Assembly (NCBI GenBank): GCA_963836015.1
Contig: CAWIIF010000015.1
Location: 682,001-746,000 of the forward strand
Direction of reading: 5' to 3'
Source: CAWCDJ01 sp963836015
GTDB lineage: Bacteria; Acidobacteriota; Terriglobia; Bryobacterales; Bryobacteraceae
Length of the DNA stretch: 64,000 nucleotides
The notes below the pieces were generated by a model. The model searched no databases and was not told the origin of the DNA. It saw nothing but the letters and a program-made list of their open reading frames with translations. This document shows, piece by piece, positions 32,582-39,665 of the stretch. Every line of letters begins with the position of its first letter. The stretch's first letter is position 1. Position numbers and translations under genes: made by a program.

Positions 32582-33025
32582 ATGGCTTCGCCTAAAGTCC
32601 AGACCGTACCCCGTGGCACCGAGACGGTGCTCCTCGTGGAACCGGAACCGGAGACTCGCGCGCTGGCCGCCTTCATGCTTGGCAAACAGGGTTACCAGGT
32701 GTTAGAGGCGCACAACGCGACGGAAGCGCTGAAGATCTATGACGAGCACGACGGCGCCGTGGACCTGCTCTTCGCGGAAGCACTCATGTCTCGCGTCAAT
32801 GGCCACGACCTGGCCGGGATTCTGCAAAAGAAGTCTCCCGCCTTGCGCGTTCTTTTTCTGGCCGACTGGGACTACGTGCGCTTGGCCAGCCGGGTTGCCG
32901 CGCAGCAAGGGTTGACCTTCCTGCCGCGTCCCTTCACGATGGGGATCCTGGCGGCCACCGTCCGGCAGGTGCTGGACGCTCCGGCCCGGGGCCTCAATGT
33001 CATGGCCGCCGGCCTTGCCATGTAG
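32582..33025 (+). CDS. Second pseudo-receiver protein
   Basis: CheY-like domain of 147 aa from ATG 32582: TVLLVEPEPETRALAAFML, DLLFAEALMSRVNGHDLAG, PALRVLFLADW, TFLPRPFTMGILAATVRQVL. The phosphosite Asp is Glu66 and the conserved Lys of the KP pair is Arg (RPF), so it too is degenerate. The 231-bp divergent gap to the other pseudo-receiver gene contains GGGTAC and GTACCC half-sites about 20 bases apart but no clear promoter. No clear ribosome site is seen; an in-frame upstream start at 32543 is possible. A permease gene follows 59 bp later. Confidence 0.72.
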   Translation: MASPKVQTVPRGTETVLLVEPEPETRALAAFMLGKQGYQVLEAHNATEALKIYDEHDGAVDLLFAEALMSRVNGHDLAGILQKKSPALRVLFLADWDYVRLASRVAAQQGLTFLPRPFTMGILAATVRQVLDAPARGLNVMAAGLAM

Positions 33026-33047
33026 GGAACGTTTCGGGAGATTCTGC

Positions 33048-33083
33048 GTCGTATCCTACATTAGAGTCGTATCCTACATTAGA
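33048..33083. repeat. Tandem 18-bp repeat at the permease start codon
   Basis: GTCGTATCCTACATTAGA is repeated exactly at 33048-33065 and 33066-33083. The permease ATG follows after one base. It may be an operator pair for a repressor or a slippage duplication. No ribosome site lies between it and the ATG. Confidence 0.7.
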
Positions 33084-33084
33084 T

Positions 33085-35514
33085 ATGACGCTCGCCCACG
33101 ACGCCCGCTTTGCTTTTCGCCGCCTGCGGAAGAACCCGGCGTTCACGCTGGTGGTCCTCCTGACCCTCGGTCTGTGCATCGGCGCAAACACCGCCATCTA
33201 CAGTGTGTTGGATGCCGTCCTGCTGCGCCCGGCGCCGTATCCCTCGCCCGAGCGGCTCGCCCTGGTCGTGACCGCGTGGCAGCAGAACGGCAAGCAGGGT
33301 ATCGAGGAATCCCTTACCGGCGCCCTCTACGAAGGAGTGCGCGATCACGCCACCCTGCTGGACGTGGCCGCCTATTCCGGCGACAGCGGCGCGAATTTCG
33401 CCTGGCAGGGCCGCTCCGAGTTCATCCGGCAGCAGCGCGTCTCTTCGGGATTCTTTCGCGTCCTCGGCATCCCTCCGCAGGTCGGGCGGGAGTTCACGCG
33501 CCAGGAAGATGTTCCGGGCGGCGCGGCCGTGGCGGTGCTGAGCTATGGCCTCTGGCAACGGGTATTCCACGGCGATCCCTCCGCCATCGGCCGCTCCATG
33601 AATCTGCGGGGCGAGCCCTACACCGTGGTCGGCGTGATGCCGCGCGATTTCCGCAGCACCTCGGTGGTGGATGTCTGGACTCCGCTGCGGCCCTCCCGAA
33701 CCGGCGAGGGCTCCGGGCAGAACTACGGGGTGGTGGCGCGCGTCCGTCCTTCCGCCACCTGGGCTTCGGCTTCCGAGCAGCTCAAGGCCATCAGCCCGGG
33801 GCTCCAGGCAGACTCCGGATGGTCGCGCAATGCCGTGATCGAGCAGCGCATCGAGCCGCTGCAGACGGGCGTGACCAGCGAAATCCGCAGTGAGCTGCTC
33901 ATCACCTGGGCGGCGGTTCTGGTAGTGCTGCTCATCGGCTGCGTCAATGTGGCCGGGCTGCTGCTGGCGCGATCGTCGGCGCGCAGCCGCGAAATCGCCA
34001 CCCGCATGGCCCTGGGAGGAGGGCGAGCCGCCATCGTCCGTCATCTGCTGATGGAGAGCCTGCTGCTCGCGCTCGGCGGCGGAGTCCTCGGCATCGCGAT
34101 TGGCGCGGCGGCGCTCGGCTGGCTGAAACGACTGGGAGCGGAGGGCTTCGAGCTCTGGCATCCCATCGCCATCGACAGTCGCGTCCTCGCCGCCATGATG
34201 GGGATCGCCATCCTGACCAGCCTGGTCTTCGGACTACTTCCGGCGGTGTCTACCAGCCGCCTGGATATCCGCTCGGTCCTGGTCGAGGGCGGACGCGGCG
34301 TCTCCGGCGGCAGGCGGCACTGGGGGCGTAACGCCCTGGTGGCCTGCGAGGTGGCGCTGAGCCTGGTCCTGCTGGTGAGCGCCGGGCTGCTGGTCCGGAC
34401 GCTATCCTATCTCAACGGCCTCAACCCGGGGTTCGACCCGCATAACGTGCTCACCGCCCAGGTCTCGCTGCAGGATGCCCGCTACCGCACCGAAAGCGCC
34501 GTCAACCGCCTGTTTGCCCAGACTCTCGACCGTGTGCGGCGGATTCCGGGTGTGGAATCGGCGGCGGTGGCGTTGACTCTGCCCTACGAGCGGCCGCTGA
34601 ACGACGGTTTCCGCTTGCTCGACGGCACGGATGCCCAATTCCACGGGGTCGAGGTCGTATATACGACGCCCGGATATTTCGAGACGCTTCGCATGCGGCA
34701 GATCGAGGGGCGCGGCTTCCGCGAATCCGATTCGCCCGACAGCCTCAAGGTCGCGGTGGTCAGCGAGTCTTTCGCCGCCAAGTATTTCAAGGGCAGGGAG
34801 GCGGTCGGGAGGCACGTGGCCCTGGAGAAAACGCCGGTCGAGATCGTGGGCGTGGTGGGCGATGTGCAGCAGCACAGCGGGCTCGGCTCGTACGGGCCGG
34901 TCTCCGTGGAGCCTACCCTTTATATCCCGGTCGCGCAGACTTCGGACGGGTTCCTGCAAGTGGTGCACACCTGGTTCTCTCCGCGATGGGCGATCCGCGC
35001 CGCCGGCGCCACCGGCAGTGTCGCGGCGCAGGTGCAAGCGGCGGTGGCCGCGGTGGACCCGCTGCTGCCGGTCGCCAAATTCCAGACCATCGGAGACCTT
35101 CAGGCCAACATCACCCGCGACCAGCGCTATCACGCCGCGCTGTTCTCGATTCTGGCCGGACTCGCAGTGCTGCTGGCGGCGATCGGCCTCTACGGGTTGA
35201 TTTCGCAATCCGTCACCCGGCGGACTCACGAGTTCGGCATTCGTATGGCCCTGGGCGCCAGCGCGGGACAGGCCGTCGGCAGCGCCATGAAGCCCGGGCT
35301 GCTGCTGTCGCTGGCCGGAGTGGCGGCGGGGTATGTGCTGTCCCTGGGCGCCGTGCGCTACCTGGAGCACTTGGTGTGGGGTGTGCGGCCCGGCGATCCA
35401 GTCACCTTCGTCACCACCGCGGCGGTGCTCCTGGCCGTGGCGGCGCTCGCCAGCCTGGCGCCGGCCCTGCGGATCCTGCGCCTCGACCCGGCGCGCACGC
35501 TGCGCAGCGAGTGA
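33085..35514 (+). CDS. Duplicated MacB/FtsX-type permease (ADOP)
   Basis: Membrane protein of 809 aa in which the MacB periplasmic-core + FtsX unit occurs twice. Unit 1 begins ARFAFRRLRKNPAFTLVVLL, with a periplasmic domain to about 270 and FtsX helices around AAVLVVLLIGCVNVAGLLLA and the SREIATRMALGGGRAAIVRHL motif. Unit 2 runs from about 420 (NALVACEVALSLVLLVSAGL) and ends with THEFGIRMALGASAGQAVG and PALRILRLDPARTLRSE. This is the acidobacterial duplicated orphan permease layout. No ATPase gene is adjacent, hence 'orphan', and the transported substrate is unknown. It starts without a ribosome site right after a tandem repeat. Confidence 0.9.
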   Translation: MTLAHDARFAFRRLRKNPAFTLVVLLTLGLCIGANTAIYSVLDAVLLRPAPYPSPERLALVVTAWQQNGKQGIEESLTGALYEGVRDHATLLDVAAYSGDSGANFAWQGRSEFIRQQRVSSGFFRVLGIPPQVGREFTRQEDVPGGAAVAVLSYGLWQRVFHGDPSAIGRSMNLRGEPYTVVGVMPRDFRSTSVVDVWTPLRPSRTGEGSGQNYGVVARVRPSATWASASEQLKAISPGLQADSGWSRNAVIEQRIEPLQTGVTSEIRSELLITWAAVLVVLLIGCVNVAGLLLARSSARSREIATRMALGGGRAAIVRHLLMESLLLALGGGVLGIAIGAAALGWLKRLGAEGFELWHPIAIDSRVLAAMMGIAILTSLVFGLLPAVSTSRLDIRSVLVEGGRGVSGGRRHWGRNALVACEVALSLVLLVSAGLLVRTLSYLNGLNPGFDPHNVLTAQVSLQDARYRTESAVNRLFAQTLDRVRRIPGVESAAVALTLPYERPLNDGFRLLDGTDAQFHGVEVVYTTPGYFETLRMRQIEGRGFRESDSPDSLKVAVVSESFAAKYFKGREAVGRHVALEKTPVEIVGVVGDVQQHSGLGSYGPVSVEPTLYIPVAQTSDGFLQVVHTWFSPRWAIRAAGATGSVAAQVQAAVAAVDPLLPVAKFQTIGDLQANITRDQRYHAALFSILAGLAVLLAAIGLYGLISQSVTRRTHEFGIRMALGASAGQAVGSAMKPGLLLSLAGVAAGYVLSLGAVRYLEHLVWGVRPGDPVTFVTTAAVLLAVAALASLAPALRILRLDPARTLRSE

Positions 35515-35521
35515 TTCGCGC

Positions 35522-35548
35522 TTGACAACACTAATAAATTAGTACTAA
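35522..35548 (+). promoter_or_regulatory. Promoter with ACTAAT-AA-ATTAGT palindrome
   Basis: TTGACA (35522-35527) is followed by the perfect inverted repeat ACTAAT/ATTAGT at 35530-35543 and a possible -10 TACTAA (35543-35548; spacer 15). The palindrome sits between -35 and -10, a classic repressor position. Its form resembles BlaI/MecI-type operators. The TPR gene ATG is only nine bases past the -10, so the message may be nearly leaderless. Confidence 0.5.
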
Positions 35549-35557
35549 AAATGCTCC

Positions 35558-36673
35558 ATGAAGCGACTCTTTGTGGTCCTGCTCTGCGCCGGCGTCTGCG
35601 CGGCGCAGGAGGCCGCGGTCGAAATCCAGCCGCTCCTCGATGCCGGAAATGCCAGCTACCTCAAAGGGGACTACGAAGCCGCCCGCCAGTCCTTTGCCCA
35701 GGCCTGGGAGTTGGCGCAGCAGAAGCCGGCCGCCGATCCGGTCCGGTATGAAGTGCTGAAGCGCCTGACCGCGGTGCGCGCCGCTGCCGGCGAGTTCGCC
35801 GACGCGGACGACTACCTGCAGATGGCCATCAACTGGCAGGAGCACGCCGTCGGCATGGACGACCCCAAGGTTGCCGATGACCTGCTGATCTCCTTCAACC
35901 TGAGCCGCGCCCTGAAGAACTACGACCGGGCCGAAGTGATTCTCGGACGCGTGATGGGCATCCATCGCCAGGCCTATGGGGTCTCGAGCGTGCAGTTGGC
36001 CGACGATTTCAGCCGCTTGGCGCACATTTGCCTGGAGAAGAAGGACCTCCAGCGCGCGGTGGAATATTCCAACGGTGCGCTCGAGATCCGCACCAAGCTT
36101 GCCGGCACGCTCGATCGCTCGCTATTGCCGGATCTGGACCGGATGGGGGGCGCCGAAAATGCCCTGCGCGCGTATGATAAGGCCGAGTCCACTTACCGGC
36201 ACGCCCTGGTGATCCGCGAGACGTCGGTAGGCCGCGAGGATCCCGACCTGATCGGGACCCTGGACGGGCTGTCCTACGCCTGTTTCGGGCAGAAGAAGTA
36301 CGATCAGGCCGAGCCGCTGTACCAGCGGCTGCTCGCCTTGTGGATCAAGTCGCTCGGCCCGGACCATCCCATGGTGGCGCTGGCGCTCGACAAGATTGCG
36401 ATCTTCTATGCCGATCAGAAAAAGTACGATCAGGCGAAGGATGCCGAAGACCAGGCCATTGCGATCCGCACGCACTTCCTGGCGTCCGGCCTTTCGGTGG
36501 CCGCGAGCGAACAGCTCGCCGCGGGGAACAAGCCCGAAGCGCTGGCGCTCTACGAGCGCGCGTTGAAGGTGATGGACCCGCCCGATCCCCTTTACGACGA
36601 ATTGAAAATGCAGATCGCGGATACCGTGAAAGAAATGCGACCCAAGCGAAAAGCGCCGTCGAAGAAGAGGTGA
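35558..36673 (+). CDS. Exported TPR-repeat protein
   Basis: Protein of 371 aa with a Sec signal (MKRLFVVLLCAGVCAAQ). At least six tetratricopeptide-type helical hairpins follow, e.g. LLDAGNASYLKGDYEAARQS, FNLSRALKNYDRAEVILGRV, LAHICLEKKDLQRAVEYS, LSYACFGQKKYDQAEPLYQR and AIFYADQKKYDQAKDAED. The C-terminus is basic (KRKAPSKKR). It is a periplasmic scaffold of unknown partner. No ribosome site is seen; the promoter with a palindromic site lies directly upstream. Confidence 0.82.
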   Translation: MKRLFVVLLCAGVCAAQEAAVEIQPLLDAGNASYLKGDYEAARQSFAQAWELAQQKPAADPVRYEVLKRLTAVRAAAGEFADADDYLQMAINWQEHAVGMDDPKVADDLLISFNLSRALKNYDRAEVILGRVMGIHRQAYGVSSVQLADDFSRLAHICLEKKDLQRAVEYSNGALEIRTKLAGTLDRSLLPDLDRMGGAENALRAYDKAESTYRHALVIRETSVGREDPDLIGTLDGLSYACFGQKKYDQAEPLYQRLLALWIKSLGPDHPMVALALDKIAIFYADQKKYDQAKDAEDQAIAIRTHFLASGLSVAASEQLAAGNKPEALALYERALKVMDPPDPLYDELKMQIADTVKEMRPKRKAPSKKR

Positions 36674-36677
36674 GACG

Positions 36678-37721
36678 CTACTGCATGCGCTTCATGTCGG
36701 GTTCGACCTTCTTGAACCCGGCTGGAACAGCGAACTGGGAAGCATCTACCGGGGCCGAGGAGAAGTCGGAATACTCGGTCGTCATGTCGATGAGGGAACC
36801 GGGGGTGCCGGCCGGCGCGCCGGCGTTGGCGGGCGCCTCCTGCTGTTCCTTCGGCTGGTCTTTCGGCTTACGGTGTCCGAGTCCGAAGTGGCCGCCCAAA
36901 GCTCCTCCGAGCGCGCCGCCCAGGGAAGGCCGCTCGGCCTGCTGCTGCTGCGGTTGTTGCTGTTGCTGTGGCTGGGCGGCAGTCTGGCCTTCGGCGCCGG
37001 AGGGAGCTGCTCCTTCCGCGCCCATCGACATGGTCTGCAGCACCGGAGTTCCGTTCAGCTTGGCAATTTCCTTCGCGGCTTCCGCCATACCTTTGGCCAT
37101 GTCCGGACGCGACATGAACATATTGCCGCCGGGGGCCCAGTTCAGCTTTTCCGACATCCGTTTGTAGAAGTCGCGCGACTCCTGCGAGCCCGGCACGGTG
37201 GCGATCCAGACATGGGTAGTGACCACCATGGAGCCTTTCTGTCCGCTCTGCTGGTCGGTGCCTTCCATCTCCATCTTCATGAGCATCTCCTTGGCGTCGA
37301 ACCCGGCGATCTGCTTGCTGTTGCCGGTGGCGCTGGCGGAGACTTTCCAGTTCACTTCGCCCTTGCCGGAATCCTTCTGCTGCTGCATCTTCTGCGATAA
37401 CTGGTCGAGCATCTGCTTCATCTGCTCGAAGGTCATGACCGTATAGGTCTTCTTCTGCAGATCGACGCTGGTAATGGTCTGGCTCGCGAGATCGATGATC
37501 TCGATGTGGTTGTTCGAGCGGTGCACCATCATGTCGCCCTTGAACGCCACGGTGCTATGGATCGGCTCCCGCGCCTGCTTGGAGAAGACCCCGGCCACCT
37601 TCATCAAGCTGGCCATCGCCCCGCCGGTGATGGTGCTGGTTTCCTGATAGCTGAAGTCCGCCAGCATGGTGGACGACGCCAGAAACGCGATTGCTGTTCC
37701 GATTGCAAGTTTTCGAACCAT
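36678..37721 (-). CDS. Secreted protein with Gln-rich linker (DUF4412-like)
   Basis: Exported protein of 347 aa (signal MVRKLAIGTAIAFLASSTMLA). The N-terminal 200 residues form a beta-rich domain of the kind found in DUF4412 proteins (MMVHRSNNHIEIIDLASQTI, KTYTVMTFEQMKQML). A Met-rich helical stretch follows, then a glutamine-rich linker at about 250-265 (QPQQQQQPQQQQ), a Gly/Ala segment and the end VPAGFKKVEPDMKRMQ. Function unknown. It is divergent from the PH-domain gene with 68 bp between, and convergent with the TPR gene (4 bp apart). Confidence 0.65.
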   Translation of the reverse strand: MVRKLAIGTAIAFLASSTMLADFSYQETSTITGGAMASLMKVAGVFSKQAREPIHSTVAFKGDMMVHRSNNHIEIIDLASQTITSVDLQKKTYTVMTFEQMKQMLDQLSQKMQQQKDSGKGEVNWKVSASATGNSKQIAGFDAKEMLMKMEMEGTDQQSGQKGSMVVTTHVWIATVPGSQESRDFYKRMSEKLNWAPGGNMFMSRPDMAKGMAEAAKEIAKLNGTPVLQTMSMGAEGAAPSGAEGQTAAQPQQQQQPQQQQAERPSLGGALGGALGGHFGLGHRKPKDQPKEQQEAPANAGAPAGTPGSLIDMTTEYSDFSSAPVDASQFAVPAGFKKVEPDMKRMQ

Positions 37722-37789
37722 AGGCCTTCCGATACGCTAGCATACGGAATCTGGCGGTACAATCTACGTTGCGGAAAGGGAGTACTGTA

Positions 37790-38239
37790 ATGGATACCAC
37801 CATTCGTCCCACCACCAAGTTTCTGAAAGCCGGGGCGCTGGGCGCCGCCATACTGGCCATAGCGCTCGATGTAGTCTGTTGGAAGCAATGGGGTTACGGC
37901 TGGCAAATGCTGTTGCCCCCGCTGCTCCTGCTGTGGCCCGCAATGAGAGCGATGCGGAGGCAGTTCACCAGGACCACGATCACGGGCGACCGCCTGCGCT
38001 ACGAGGTTGGGATGGCGTCGAAGTCCACCCGCACCATCCAGCTATCGAAACTTCAGGACGTGCGCGTAGACCAGCGCCTCATGCAGCGCATGTTCAACGT
38101 CGGCGACCTCTCGCTCGAAACCTCCGGAGAGACCAGCCGCCTGACGATTCCGAACGTCGACAATCCGCAGGCCATCGCCGACGATATCCTGAACCGCGGG
38201 CAGGCCGGGGTCAGTTCTCCGACTTCTTCCGGATCTTGA
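37790..38239 (+). CDS. Bacterial PH-domain membrane protein
   Basis: Protein of 149 aa from ATG 37790 (AAGGGAG upstream). Two hydrophobic helices (AGALGAAILAIALDVVCW and WQMLLPPLLLLWPAM) precede a YdbS-type bacterial pleckstrin-homology domain: RTTITGDRLRYEVG, RTIQLSKLQDVRVDQRLMQR, FNVGDLSLETSGE. Such proteins are membrane-associated and of largely unknown role. The 3' end overlaps the convergent NtrC-type gene by 29 bp. Confidence 0.78.
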   Translation: MDTTIRPTTKFLKAGALGAAILAIALDVVCWKQWGYGWQMLLPPLLLLWPAMRAMRRQFTRTTITGDRLRYEVGMASKSTRTIQLSKLQDVRVDQRLMQRMFNVGDLSLETSGETSRLTIPNVDNPQAIADDILNRGQAGVSSPTSSGS

Positions 38240-39665
38240 TGTCGAGCCTTTTGATCTTCTGATTGAGCGTGGAGAGCGGCACGTGCAGGCTCTCCGCGGC
38301 TTCCGTCTGGCTCCAACTGCACTGCTCGAGCCGTTCGATGATGGTCCGGCGCTCGAAATCGTTGACGATCTCGAAGAGCGAAGCGTCCGCCGGCAGCGGG
38401 ACACCCTCCCCGCGATTCAGCCGGATCCCGTTGGCCTGCAGCAGCGCGTCGGGCAGCACGTCGACCGGCACCGAGGAGTCGGAGGCCAGGACTACTGCGC
38501 GCTCGACGACGTTCTCCAACTCGCGAACGTTGCCCGGCCAGTTGTGCTCCATCAGAACCTGAACCGCTTCGGGCTGGAAATGCAGGGTGGAGCGCCCGCC
38601 CGGATCAAGGAACTTGCCATTCTCGCGGCAGTAGTACGTGAAGAAGTGATCCACCAGGGGCGGGATGTCTTCCTTGCGGTCGCGGAGAGCGGGCAGCGCG
38701 ATGTTGATCACGTTGAGGCGATAATAAAGGTCCTCGCGGAACTTGCCTTCCTTCACCAGTTGATAAAGGTCCGCATTGGTGGCCGCCAGGATGCGGACGT
38801 CCACCTTGATCGGGTCGGTGGACCCGAGCGGCGTGAACTCCTTCTCCTGAATGACGCGCAGCAGCTTGATCTGGGTCTCCGGGCCGATGGTGCCGATCTC
38901 GTCGAAAAAGATGGTGCCTCGATCGGCGACTTCGAAATAGCCCTTCTTGGTCTGGATGGCGCTGGTGAACGCGCCTTTGATGTGCCCGAACAGGGTCGAT
39001 TCGAGCAGATCCTGCGGCAGCGAGCCGCTGTTCACTGCCACGAACATCTGGTCGGCGCGCGGCGAGTTGGCGTGAATCGCCTTGGCGATCAGCTCCTTGC
39101 CGGTGCCGGTCTCGCCCGTCACCAGGATGGTGGACCGGCTGTTGGCCACCTGTCCGACCAGGTCGAGCAGGCGGACCATGCGCTCGCTCTTGCCGATGAT
39201 GTTGGGAAAGCTGTAGCGCTGCTTGAGGGCCCGGCGGAGCTGGGTATTCTCCGATTCGTGCCGCCGCAGCGCGATCATCCGGCCGATCTCGATGATCAGC
39301 TTTTCGTTGTCCCAGGGCTTGGAGAAGTAATCGTTCGCGCCGAGCTTCAAGGCGTTGACGGCAGCTTCCACGGAGCCGTAAGCCGTGATCATGAAGATGG
39401 GGGTCTCGCGGTCGCGCTTACGGACTTCCTCGAGCACTTCCATGCCGGAAATGTCGGGCATCATGAGGTCGAGCAGCACCAGGTCGTAGCCGCCGGAATC
39501 CAGTTTGCGCAGCCCTTCGGTGCCATTCTGGGCCAGGTCTACGGCGTAGCCCTCGGTGGTGAGGAGCAGTTCCAGCCCCTCCCGGATATCCAGCTCGTCA
39601 TCGATGACGAGCAGTCTTCCTTTATGGTCGATTGCAGGATCGGAGGCGATCATCTCAAGCGGCAT
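38211..39665 (-). CDS. NtrC-family sigma-54-dependent response regulator
   Basis: Regulator of 484 aa. The receiver domain has Asp66 in LVLLDLMMP and Lys in FSKPWD. The AAA+ central domain has Walker A GETGTGKEL, the sigma-54 contact loop as GAFTSA (usual GAFTGA; Gly replaced by Ser), Walker B GTIFFDEIG and NWPGNVRELENVV. The C-terminal Fis-type helix-turn-helix is ERLEQCSWSQTEAAESLHVP. It is the partner of the membrane kinase encoded just upstream, whose 3' end it overlaps by 11 bp. The target promoters cannot be identified here. Confidence 0.94.
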   Translation of the reverse strand: MPLEMIASDPAIDHKGRLLVIDDELDIREGLELLLTTEGYAVDLAQNGTEGLRKLDSGGYDLVLLDLMMPDISGMEVLEEVRKRDRETPIFMITAYGSVEAAVNALKLGANDYFSKPWDNEKLIIEIGRMIALRRHESENTQLRRALKQRYSFPNIIGKSERMVRLLDLVGQVANSRSTILVTGETGTGKELIAKAIHANSPRADQMFVAVNSGSLPQDLLESTLFGHIKGAFTSAIQTKKGYFEVADRGTIFFDEIGTIGPETQIKLLRVIQEKEFTPLGSTDPIKVDVRILAATNADLYQLVKEGKFREDLYYRLNVINIALPALRDRKEDIPPLVDHFFTYYCRENGKFLDPGGRSTLHFQPEAVQVLMEHNWPGNVRELENVVERAVVLASDSSVPVDVLPDALLQANGIRLNRGEGVPLPADASLFEIVNDFERRTIIERLEQCSWSQTEAAESLHVPLSTLNQKIKRLDIKIRKKSEN

